Of a DNA stretch of 64,000 bases, positions 51,923-59,181 are shown piece after piece (within the stretch, counting starts at the first letter, position 1; each line of letters begins with the position of its first letter). Location of the stretch: the NCBI GenBank assembly GCA_002483135.1, contig DLHI01000020.1, positions 62,001-126,000 of the forward strand, written 5' to 3'. The position numbers and the translations under genes were made by a program. The notes under the pieces are model-generated. The model was not told where the DNA came from and did not search any database. It worked only from the letters and a program-made list of their open reading frames with translations. The DNA is from Hyphomonadaceae bacterium UBA7672 (lineage in GTDB: Bacteria > Pseudomonadota > Alphaproteobacteria > Caulobacterales > Hyphomonadaceae).

Positions 51923-52276
51923 ATGGACGCCGACAGCGCACAGCAATTCGCCCGCGAATGGGTGAAGGCGTGGAACGATCACGACCTCGCGGCGATCCTG
52001 TCTCACTATGCCGAGGATGTGGTTTTTCACTCGCCGCGCATCCGCATTGTGACGGGCCGGGACATCGATTCCGTTTCCGGTAAGGCCGCATTGCGCAGCT
52101 ATTGGGGCGCGGCGCTCGAACAGGCGCGCGACCTCTATTTCGAGATCGATCAGGTGCTGACCGGATCGGATGCGCTGACCATCATCTACACCAACCATCG
52201 CCAACAGACGGTTGGCGAGACGTTCGTGTTTGGCAAGGACGGCAAGGTCGTGCGCTCGATTGCGGCGTATGCCTAG
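51923..52276 (+). CDS. NTF2-like/SnoaL-type small protein
   Basis: 117 residues with the SnoaL-like pattern FAREWVKAWNDHDLAAILSHYAEDVVFHSP and a closing strand GKVVRSIAAYA. The fold makes a cone with a hydrophobic pocket and serves enzymes or ligand binding; the function here is unknown. The ATG at 51923 is ten bases after the caspase-like gene's stop, so the two may be co-transcribed. A GTG at 51914 in frame is an alternative start. Confidence 0.72.
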   Translation: MDADSAQQFAREWVKAWNDHDLAAILSHYAEDVVFHSPRIRIVTGRDIDSVSGKAALRSYWGAALEQARDLYFEIDQVLTGSDALTIIYTNHRQQTVGETFVFGKDGKVVRSIAAYA

Positions 52277-52284
52277 CCCAAAGC

Positions 52285-53013
52285 CTAACGCGGATGATAG
52301 GGTGGGCCGAGCTTCGAGCCGTAGATCGCATTCTCCATCCCGATGATCAGCGCCACGCCCGGCGGCATCACCGAACAGCATTGCGACAGCACCTTCGCCG
52401 CCGCCCACGCTGTGACGGCCTGATACGATTTCTCCGACGCCGCAAAGCCCTCGCGCTTGGTCACTTCGCTGATCTCGCCGGTCAGACACGCCATGGCAAC
52501 GGGTAGCACGCGATCAAGCAATTCGCGTGAGGGCAGAGCCTGGCTATGTCCCGGCGGCGTCTTCGGCATGCCTTCCTGCGGACCGCCCATCCGTTCCGTC
52601 ACATTGCGGAACAGCTCGCCGACATCGGGCAGGTCTTTCTCTGCCAGTCCATGGCCAATGGCCGTGCCGGCAAGATTGTTCCAGACGCAAAGTTTCGCCT
52701 TCGCGGGGTCGTTGGTCATCAGGCGATTGTTGATGGCGTCGCCATACAGCATCTCACGGCCGTCCTTGAGCGTAACGACATGGATGCCCATCTGCGGCCC
52801 GGGAAACGCCTGCGGATCAGCCAGGAGAGAGCGGTGCGCACCCCATCCCGCCAGCACGCCCGCCGCAGCCATGAAGGATTCGGCATGCAGCCGGTTGTCG
52901 CTGCCTATCAGGGGCTGGCTTAGATTGCGCACCAGATGTCCCGCCGCGAAGTTGCAGCCGACCTCATCCGGCCAGCCGGCCCACGGCAGCGGTGCTTGTT
53001 GCGCGTCGCTCAT
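52285..53013 (-). CDS. Conserved-looking hypothetical protein
   Basis: 242 residues starting MSDAQQAPLPWAGWPDEVGC. No signal peptide or membrane helix in the N-terminal half. A mid-region MGIHVVTLKDGREMLYGDAINNRL and a helical C-terminal part with VLSQCCSVMPPGVALIIGMENAIYG are visible. I recognise no family. The open frame continues antisense into the MerR gene and is cut at the ATG at 53013. It diverges from the MerR/TipAS regulator and shares its 105-base control region, so it may be that regulator's target. Confidence 0.65.
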   Translation of the reverse strand: MSDAQQAPLPWAGWPDEVGCNFAAGHLVRNLSQPLIGSDNRLHAESFMAAAGVLAGWGAHRSLLADPQAFPGPQMGIHVVTLKDGREMLYGDAINNRLMTNDPAKAKLCVWNNLAGTAIGHGLAEKDLPDVGELFRNVTERMGGPQEGMPKTPPGHSQALPSRELLDRVLPVAMACLTGEISEVTKREGFAASEKSYQAVTAWAAAKVLSQCCSVMPPGVALIIGMENAIYGSKLGPPYHPR

Positions 53014-53083
53014 GTCTTGTCCCCGATGTTGACTGTCGAAGGCTAGCGCGGGCCGCTTTCGCAGTCCCGCAAAAAGTCTGTTG

Positions 53084-53104
53084 ACCCTCACGCGTCGTGA
53101 GGGT
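53084..53104. promoter_or_regulatory. MerR-type operator dyad
   Basis: ACCCTCACG (53084-53092), three bases, CGTGAGGGT (53096-53104): a perfect 9-bp dyad starting within a TTGACC -35-like hexamer (53081-53086). It is placed just before the MerR gene, as expected for autoregulation. Confidence 0.75.
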
Positions 53105-53118
53105 GCAAGGACGGCGGC

Positions 53119-53886
53119 ATGAAGGAACTCACGGTCAAGCAACTGGCGGCGATCTCGGGCGTGACGGTGCGCACGCTGCATCACTATGACGAGATAGGCC
53201 TGCTCAAGCCCGCCCACATCGGCGCCAACGGCTATCGCTACTATGGCCGCGCCGAGATGCTGCGCCTGCAGCGCATCCTGTTCCATCGCGAGCTTGGCGT
53301 GCCCCTCGGAGACATCGCCGGCCTGCTGGACATGGAAGGCGCGGATCAGGTCGGTGTGCTGCTGCGACATCGTGAAAAACTGGCCGCGGAGCGCGAGCGT
53401 TTCCGCGTCCTGATCGAAACCATCGACCGCACGGTCGCTGACCTCAAAGGTGAGAACCCCATGCCGAATGCAGATCTCTACCAAGGCTTCTCCGCCGAGA
53501 AGCAGGTCGAATACGAAGCCTGGTTGATCGAACGCTATGGCGATCCACTGAAGGACGACATCGTGCGCTCTCGAAAGGTCATGGCGAAGATGAGTGAAGC
53601 CGAAAGCCATGCTGTTATGGACGAACTGCGCGATATCGAGACAGCGCTGTCGGAAGGGATGAAGCGCGGGCTGGATCCTGCGGCCAACGCCATCGACAGG
53701 GTGATCGCACGCCATCGCGCCTGGGTCGCCGCGGCGTGGGGCAAGCCATGCCCGCCAGCCGCCTATTCAGGCCTGGCCGATCTCTATCAGTCGCATCCGG
53801 ATTTCGTGAAGCGGTACGAGACGATTGCCCCCGGCTTCACAGATTTCCTCGTCGCCGCCATGAAGGCGCACGCGGCGAAGGACTAG
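53119..53886 (+). CDS. MerR-family regulator with TipAS effector domain
   Basis: 255 residues. The MerR winged helix is at 4-75 (TVKQLAAISGVTVRTLHHYDEIGLL and NGYRYYGRAEMLRLQRILF). A dimerisation helix follows, then a TipAS-type domain (about 120-250) with an all-helical antibiotic-binding fold; ANAIDRVIARHRAWVAAAW is typical. Such proteins sense thiopeptides or other lipophilic drugs and activate from an elongated promoter. AAGGA at 53108-53112 serves the ATG. Its TAG overlaps the tdk stop (CTAG, 53883-53886). Confidence 0.9.
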   Translation: MKELTVKQLAAISGVTVRTLHHYDEIGLLKPAHIGANGYRYYGRAEMLRLQRILFHRELGVPLGDIAGLLDMEGADQVGVLLRHREKLAAERERFRVLIETIDRTVADLKGENPMPNADLYQGFSAEKQVEYEAWLIERYGDPLKDDIVRSRKVMAKMSEAESHAVMDELRDIETALSEGMKRGLDPAANAIDRVIARHRAWVAAAWGKPCPPAAYSGLADLYQSHPDFVKRYETIAPGFTDFLVAAMKAHAAKD

Positions 53887-54593
53887 CGCTTCGTCCGCCG
53901 TGGCGGGCGCGCACGCGCTGCTGCAGCGAGCTTCAGCGGAGCTGATTTCGCCTTTGCTTTCTTCGGTGGCTTCTTTGATGCCCTTGCGCGTGGAGCGGGC
54001 TTCGGCTTCGCAACAGGCCAACGGCCAGTTTCTTCTTCCCAGTGCTGCCGGCAGAGCGAGACATACATCGACTTCTCGATGCTCACCTGGTCGCCGCTGG
54101 TCAGCGTGCGGCCATCGGCGCCGCGACGCACCACCATCGTCGCCTTGCGCCCGCAATGGCAGATCGTGCGGATCTCGCGCAGGTTGTCGGCGATGGCCAG
54201 AAGCTCAGACGAGCCTTCGAACAGCTCTCCTCGGAAATCCGTGCGCAGGCCAAAGCACATCACTGGAATGTTGAGCCGGTCGGCGACGCGCGCCAGCTGC
54301 CACACTTGATCGCGTGCAAGGAATTGCGCTTCGTCCACGAACACGCAGTCGAGCTTCTTGCGTTTGTGTTCCTTCGCGATCCACGCGTGGAGATCGTCCG
54401 TCGCCGAATAAAGATGCGCCGTCGCGTTGATGCCGATGCGCGAGGTGATCTTGCCGGCGTCCGCCTTGGCGTAGAGCGCCGAGGTGAACAGCATGGTCCG
54501 CATGCCGCGTTCATTGTAGTTCCACGATGCCTGCAGCAGCAGGGTCGACTTGCCCGCATTCATCGCGGCGTAGGAGAAATACAGTTTGGACAT
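53883..54593 (-). CDS. tdk: Thymidine kinase with basic C-terminal tail
   Basis: 236 residues. The type II thymidine kinase core (about 1-185) starts MSKLYFSYAAMNAGKSTLLL with the P-loop NAGKST, has the FVDEAQFL Walker B, and zinc-site cysteines in TICHCGRK with a second part near SLCRQHW. It phosphorylates thymidine for salvage. Beyond the core there are about 45 residues almost entirely Lys, Arg, Pro and Ala (KPAPRARASKKPPKKAK and more), not part of the family and possibly nucleic-acid binding. The ATG at 54593 fits better than the one three codons upstream. Confidence 0.93.
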   Translation of the reverse strand: MSKLYFSYAAMNAGKSTLLLQASWNYNERGMRTMLFTSALYAKADAGKITSRIGINATAHLYSATDDLHAWIAKEHKRKKLDCVFVDEAQFLARDQVWQLARVADRLNIPVMCFGLRTDFRGELFEGSSELLAIADNLREIRTICHCGRKATMVVRRGADGRTLTSGDQVSIEKSMYVSLCRQHWEEETGRWPVAKPKPAPRARASKKPPKKAKAKSAPLKLAAAARARPPRRTKR

Positions 54594-54670
54594 GCCCGGC
54601 ATTTCTGCCTCGGGGGGAGCCCCAAGGCCAGCCCGGATTCAGCCCGCTGCGCCGCAATGCTGGGGAAAGT

Positions 54671-56002
54671 TCAGGCGGCTGCGGGTGTTGGCCCCGCCCG
54701 GCGGGCGCGTCCCGCGAAGGCGAGGGCGGCGAGGATGCACAGGACTCCAGCGCCCTGGAACGCCAGCGTGTAGGAGCCAAGTTCGGTGCGGGCGACGCCC
54801 GCGAGCCATGCCACGAGTCCTGCGCCCAGTTGGTGTGAAGCAAAAATCCATCCGAACACCAGCGTCGCGCGCGCCGGCCCGAAAGTATCGGCGGTCAGTT
54901 TCACGGTGGGCGGCACGGTCGCGATCCAGTCGAGACCATAGAACACCGCGAACACGGTCAGCGCCACAGGATCAAATCCGGACAGCGGCAGGTACAGCAG
55001 CGAAAGTCCGCGCAGGCCGTAATAGATGAACAGCAGCAGGCGCGGGCTGAACCGGTCGGTCAGCCATCCCGACAGAACGGTGCCGACAAAGTTGAAACCG
55101 CCCATCAGCGCCAGCGTGCCCGCCGCCGCCGTTGCGGGGATCAGATAATCGCCGCACATCGGGATAAGGTGCATCTGCACCAGGCCGTTGGTGGAGGCGC
55201 CGCAGACGAAAAATGCGCCTGCGAGCACCCAGAACATGGGCTTGCGCACCGCGACAGCCAGCGCCTCAAACGGCGCGAGGAACAGGGTGCCCTGCATGGC
55301 CGGTGGATCTGGCGTGGGCGCATCCGCGTTCGCACCGAACGGCCGCAGGCCAACATCGGCGGGTCGATTGCGGATGAACACGATCACCAGAAGAGTCGCC
55401 ACGGCATAGAGCGCGCACAGCGCCCAAATCGCATCACGCCAGCCGCGCTGCTCGACGATCCACGCCATCAGCGGAAGGAATACCAGCTGCCCCATTGCGG
55501 TCGCCGCCGAGAGCAGTCCGATCACCAGCCCGCGTCGCGTCTCGAACCAGCGGGTCGCCACGGTTGCCGACATCACCAGAGCGGTGAGCCCCGCCGCCAG
55601 CCCGACAACCACACCCCACAGCGCCACCAGATGCCACAGCTCGGTCATCCATACAGAAGCCGCCGTCCCCGCGCCGATCAACGCCAGCGAGGCGACCATC
55701 ACCGGTCGCAGGCCAAACCGAATGAACAGAGCCGCCGCAAACGGCGCGATCAAGCCCACCAGAGCCAGGCGAATGCCAAGCGCCGAGGATATCTCCGCCT
55801 GCGTCCAGCCGAACTCCAGCTGCAGCGGAATCAGCATCACGCCGACGGAGCCCACGGCGCCTGCCGCAACCAGCGCGGCAAAGAACGTCACGAACGCCAC
55901 CACCCACCCGTAGTGGATGCCAAGGCGCCCAAAAAAGCGCGTCAGCGGGTCGCCCCCCTGGCCTTTGCCGGCCGAAAGATTGGTCATGAGCGCCCATTCC
56001 AT
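54671..56002 (-). CDS. MFS transporter next to a TetR regulator
   Basis: 443 residues (438 if started at the ATG at 55987) with twelve predicted helices. HYGWVVAFVTFFAALVAAGAVGS opens helix 1, and FETRRGLVIGLLSAATAMGQ is the loop between helices 4 and 5 typical of monocarboxylate/oxalate-type MFS carriers. GWLTDRFSPRLLLF is the second motif A. The divergent TetR gene suggests that it controls this transporter. The substrate is unknown. Confidence 0.88.
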   Translation of the reverse strand: MEWALMTNLSAGKGQGGDPLTRFFGRLGIHYGWVVAFVTFFAALVAAGAVGSVGVMLIPLQLEFGWTQAEISSALGIRLALVGLIAPFAAALFIRFGLRPVMVASLALIGAGTAASVWMTELWHLVALWGVVVGLAAGLTALVMSATVATRWFETRRGLVIGLLSAATAMGQLVFLPLMAWIVEQRGWRDAIWALCALYAVATLLVIVFIRNRPADVGLRPFGANADAPTPDPPAMQGTLFLAPFEALAVAVRKPMFWVLAGAFFVCGASTNGLVQMHLIPMCGDYLIPATAAAGTLALMGGFNFVGTVLSGWLTDRFSPRLLLFIYYGLRGLSLLYLPLSGFDPVALTVFAVFYGLDWIATVPPTVKLTADTFGPARATLVFGWIFASHQLGAGLVAWLAGVARTELGSYTLAFQGAGVLCILAALAFAGRARRAGPTPAAA

Positions 56003-56021
56003 GCAAATCGCTTGCGTTGGT

Positions 56022-56058
56022 ATATGAGAAGCATCATATCAACAGCAAGATATCTTGC
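56022..56058. promoter_or_regulatory. Two operator-like dyads between MFS and TetR genes
   Basis: ATATGA-N6-TCATAT at 56022-56039 and a perfect 14-bp palindrome GCAAGATATCTTGC at 56045-56058 lie in the 105-base divergent region. Either or both could bind the TetR protein. Confidence 0.65.
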
Positions 56059-56107
56059 CTTAGCTTGTCTGAGGCGTTCGGTGAGAGAGCCTACTGGAGG
56101 CGCGACG

Positions 56108-56680
56108 ATGGTTCGCTATTCGCCCGATCACAAGCAAAAGACCCGCAACGCCATCATCGATGCGGCGGCAGAGCGCATGCGCACGGGCGGGCTCGATGCG
56201 GTGGGCGTCGCCGGCATCATGGCCGAGTGCGGCCTCACACACGGCGGCTTCTACGCGCACTTCGCTTCGCGCGAGGCGCTTCTGGTCGCCGCGATCGAGC
56301 GCCTGTTCGACAAGGCGACTGATGGCGTTGCTCGCACCGCCGAGAAGTATGGCGATGCTGCGCTCTCGCGGTATGTCGATTTCTACCTGTCGCCGCGCCA
56401 CCGTGATGACCTCACCGCTGGGTGTCCGATCCCGGCTCTGGCGGCCGACGTCAGCCGTGCTGGCGGTGATGTGAAAGCCGCATTCGATGCGGGGCTGGAT
56501 CGTCTCACTGATCAAATCGGCGCGCTCATGCCTGCATCGGGATCGAAAGCCAGCGGCAAGAAGGCGGCGCTGGCGCTGCTCGGCGAGATGGCGGGCGTCC
56601 TTGGCCTGTCACGCGCGCTCGGCGATGCTCGTCAATCGTCGGAGCTTCTGGCGAACAAGCGCAAGGCGCTGGCGCTCTAA
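56108..56680 (+). CDS. TetR/AcrR-family transcriptional regulator
   Basis: 190 residues. The N-terminal HTH has TRNAIIDAAAERMRTGGLDAVGVAGIMAECGLTHGGFYAHF compressed into the standard TetR pattern (THGGFYAHF is the recognition end). The C-terminal ligand domain has AGCPIPALAADVSR, like the YxaF/LmrA-type group with the GCP motif. GGAGG lies eight bases before the ATG. It probably represses itself and the divergent MFS gene. Confidence 0.9.
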   Translation: MVRYSPDHKQKTRNAIIDAAAERMRTGGLDAVGVAGIMAECGLTHGGFYAHFASREALLVAAIERLFDKATDGVARTAEKYGDAALSRYVDFYLSPRHRDDLTAGCPIPALAADVSRAGGDVKAAFDAGLDRLTDQIGALMPASGSKASGKKAALALLGEMAGVLGLSRALGDARQSSELLANKRKALAL

Positions 56681-56685
56681 CCGCC

Positions 56686-57831
56686 TCAGGGCCCGGCTGG
56701 GCTGTTGTGCAGGTTGCGCGAGTTGTCGTCCTCACGCATGCGCACCGCATCTGTCGGCACGGGACACTGCGTCTGCGGACGCGCGAAGGCAGGGTTGGTG
56801 ATGAAGTTCTGGTCAGTTAGCGCCTCAAGGAAAGCGACTAGGTCATCGATCTCCGATCCACTCAAAGTCTGCTTCAACCGCGGATCAGTGGCGCCTGTGT
56901 CCGCATAGTGATGCGCGATCGCCTCGTGCAGGCTCGCCACTTCGCCATCGTGCATGTAGGGCGCCGATAGCGCGACATTGCGCAGGCCCGGCGTGCGAAA
57001 GCGGCCAGCGTCTTCCGGCTTCTGCGTAATGCGCGAAAGCCCGGTATCCCTACCGTCGGCGGGCAGGGCTAGCCGATGGAACGCCTGTTCCGGCTCCACG
57101 CCCGGCATCGCCGCGTCGGTGAAGTGCGGGCCGGCATGGCAGCTTGAACACTGCTTGCTCTCAAACAACCCGGCGCCGCGCTTCTGCTGCTCCGTCAGCG
57201 CGGTCTTGTCGCCCCGCATCCAGCGGTCATACGGCGCATCGAGCGACACCAGCGTGCGCTGAAATGCGGCCAGCGCCATCGTGATGGTGCTCATGTCGAT
57301 CTTGCCGTCACGCTCTGGAAACGCCGCACGGAAGAGTTCGGGATAGCAGGACTGGTCGGCAAGGCGTTGCGCCAGCGTGCCTTCCGGCTTGCCGCCAAAG
57401 CCCATCTCCACTGGCACGAAGCCCTCGATGGGGATCAGCGCCTGATGCTCCAGCGTATCGACATGCGGCCCGCCCCAGGTGAGCGAGTTGAACCACGCCA
57501 CATTGGCCAGCGTCTGGATATTGCGCTCGCCCGGGCTTCCGTCGAAGCCAGGACGGGTCTTGTTGGGATCGGTGAAGCCACGCTTCTGCTCGTGACAGGT
57601 GGCGCAGCTCATCGTGCCGTCCCACGAGAGATCGCCATCATAGAACAGCCGTCGGCCTAGCTCGACCTTCATCGGCGTGGGCGGATTGTTGGCGGGGTGA
57701 GGCGGCGCAAGATCCACCTCCGGCCACGGCAGGCTGATCGGTGACGGCGCGCTCACGCACGCGACCAGCGCCGCAAACGCTGCGCTCGCCACAGCCGCGA
57801 TGACCGGTTCGCGAAGCCGCACGCGAGTCAC
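56686..57831 (-). CDS. Di-haem cytochrome c peroxidase/MauG-family protein
   Basis: 381 residues. A lipoprotein-like signal ends in FAALVAC. Two haem c motifs are present, CATCH (about residue 76) and CSSCH (about residue 225), in the order of bacterial cytochrome c peroxidases. RNVALSAPYMHDGEVASLHEAI is the C-terminal conserved block. It should reduce peroxide, or oxidise a partner, in the periplasm. The start is GTG at 57831, overlapping the stop of the upstream gene (GTGA), so translation is coupled; the ATG further upstream lies wholly inside that gene. Confidence 0.9.
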   Translation of the reverse strand: MTRVRLREPVIAAVASAAFAALVACVSAPSPISLPWPEVDLAPPHPANNPPTPMKVELGRRLFYDGDLSWDGTMSCATCHEQKRGFTDPNKTRPGFDGSPGERNIQTLANVAWFNSLTWGGPHVDTLEHQALIPIEGFVPVEMGFGGKPEGTLAQRLADQSCYPELFRAAFPERDGKIDMSTITMALAAFQRTLVSLDAPYDRWMRGDKTALTEQQKRGAGLFESKQCSSCHAGPHFTDAAMPGVEPEQAFHRLALPADGRDTGLSRITQKPEDAGRFRTPGLRNVALSAPYMHDGEVASLHEAIAHHYADTGATDPRLKQTLSGSEIDDLVAFLEALTDQNFITNPAFARPQTQCPVPTDAVRMREDDNSRNLHNSPAGP

Positions 57832-58343
57832 GGCTGTTTCGCCACCAGCAGCTTGGCGCTCGGGCCGCCATTGCCCGCGATCTGCAGCAGGTGCCGGCCC
57901 GGCTTTAGTCCGTAGACCACCATCTTGCGGATCGTCGTGCATGCCGGCCCGTGTCCAAAGCTCAGCGGCTCAAGCGCCTTGCCATCCTCGACCACATCGA
58001 TCCACGCAGCCGTCCCCAGCGCAATAACGTAGTTGCCGGCTTCGGGCGCGTCGAACGCGAAGAGGCCCGAGTATGAGACTGAGCCGCCGGGCTTTTCGGG
58101 CTCGACCGCGAAGGCCACATGCGCCTTCTGTTTCAGCGTCGCCGCATAACCTTTGTCGAGCTGCACGCTGGCCGCGCTGTCCGCCGCCGCGCCGGTGGCC
58201 AGCATGGCTCCGCCATTCCAGTCCGCGATGCCTGGGGGCAGGGCCGCATCCATCGCCGTGCACGCCGGCGCCGCATGATCATGCTCCTGCGCCCACGCAG
58301 CTGGAGCGGCGGCGAGCGCCATAGCGGCAAGGATCAGGCGCAT
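57828..58343 (-). CDS. Exported protein of unknown function, partner of the di-haem peroxidase
   Basis: 171 residues with a signal peptide (cleavage near AAWA-QEHD, residue 18), a His-rich start (EHDHAAPAC) and a beta-rich mature domain (GSVSYSGLFAFDAPEAGNYVIALG, then GRHLLQIAGNGGPSAKLLVAKQP) that looks like a small binding module. Two cysteines may form a disulphide. It is translationally coupled to the di-haem peroxidase gene. No enzyme motif is seen; a structural or metal-binding partner role is inferred only from coupling. Confidence 0.7.
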   Translation of the reverse strand: MRLILAAMALAAAPAAWAQEHDHAAPACTAMDAALPPGIADWNGGAMLATGAAADSAASVQLDKGYAATLKQKAHVAFAVEPEKPGGSVSYSGLFAFDAPEAGNYVIALGTAAWIDVVEDGKALEPLSFGHGPACTTIRKMVVYGLKPGRHLLQIAGNGGPSAKLLVAKQP

Positions 58344-58353
58344 GGAAGGCTCC

Positions 58354-58387
58354 GCAATCGTTATACGTGACCGTATATAACGATTGC
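58354..58387. promoter_or_regulatory. 34-base inverted repeat before the peroxidase operon
   Basis: GCAATCGTTATA (58354-58365) and its exact complement TATAACGATTGC (58376-58387) flank ten bases. It starts 11 bases upstream of the operon's first ATG, in AT-rich sequence, so a regulator bound here would block transcription or initiation. Confidence 0.7.
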
Positions 58388-58423
58388 TACAAATGCCAAA
58401 GGCCGGAAAGCACGTGCGTGTGG

Positions 58424-58708
58424 CTAGGCCTTCGCCCGCACCCGGTCGCGATAGCGGATGTTTTCGGCGATGTAGCGACGGTACATCTCGACATCCACTT
58501 CCTCGCTCTCGACGCAGGGAAGCAGCATGTCGCCGTCCGACTTGAAGTTGCCGTCCCAGCGCATGAGCGCTTCATCGCTCATGCCCGGATCATAGCTCTT
58601 GAGTTTGGCGTCCGGCATCGCGTCGAAATAGGCGCACAGATTGATGCCCGCTTCCGTGCGCGGCTCAAACGGAGGTTCGCCTTCAAAGTTCCATTTCGGT
58701 TCGGTCAT
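58424..58708 (-). CDS. Small soluble hypothetical protein
   Basis: 94 residues, acidic and Trp/Tyr-containing: MTEPKWNFEGEPPFEPRT, then helices ending RYIAENIRYRDRVRAKA. No signal, no membrane helix, no family recognised. Its ATG overlaps the stop of the lipoprotein gene upstream (ATGA, 58705-58708), so it is the last of three coupled genes starting with the amidohydrolase at 60704. Confidence 0.7.
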   Translation of the reverse strand: MTEPKWNFEGEPPFEPRTEAGINLCAYFDAMPDAKLKSYDPGMSDEALMRWDGNFKSDGDMLLPCVESEEVDVEMYRRYIAENIRYRDRVRAKA

Positions 58709-59181
58709 CGGATTTCCAGACAGCGTGAATCATCGACGGCTTTGGCGCGCGCAACAAATGTTGTGAATGCTGGATTCCCCAGCAGATCGTCCGGCACGCA
58801 CAGCATCGGAGCTTCCGGTGAGAGGTCTTCCCACCAGCTGGTTCCGAGGTTGACGTTGTAGAAGGCCAGGTGCGGATCGCTCAGAACCGCCAGCGTCATG
58901 CCTGTAAACCGCCGCGCGTGCCCCGTCACTCTCACGGTGACTGTCTTGCCGACTGGTCCGCCGGAAAGCCGGTCGAGCACCTTCATCTTCAGCTCGTAAA
59001 TTTCGCCGTGCCAGAGCGAGTCTTCATCATACGGCATCACGTCCTGCAGCGTGGCGACATATGCCGCGCTCTCCACCCTGCCGACGAACAATGCCGTTGG
59101 CCGTGCGTCCGGCGCGGGCGCGGGTTGGCTCGCGCAGGCCAGCAGGGTCAGTGTCGCCGCAAGGGTGAGGGCGACGCGCAT
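58705..59181 (-). CDS. Lipoprotein of unknown function in amidohydrolase operon
   Basis: 158 residues with lipobox TLTLLAC (Cys near residue 15). The mature domain has the strand-rich pattern of a small OB-like or tissue-inhibitor-like fold: TALFVGRVESAAYV...YELKMKVLDRLSGGPVGKTVTVRVTG, which resembles modules found in exported proteins with a GxVxxV start. No firm family. The ATG at 59181 overlaps the amidohydrolase stop (TGATG); a GTG one codon upstream is possible. Confidence 0.72.
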   Translation of the reverse strand: MRVALTLAATLTLLACASQPAPAPDARPTALFVGRVESAAYVATLQDVMPYDEDSLWHGEIYELKMKVLDRLSGGPVGKTVTVRVTGHARRFTGMTLAVLSDPHLAFYNVNLGTSWWEDLSPEAPMLCVPDDLLGNPAFTTFVARAKAVDDSRCLEIR

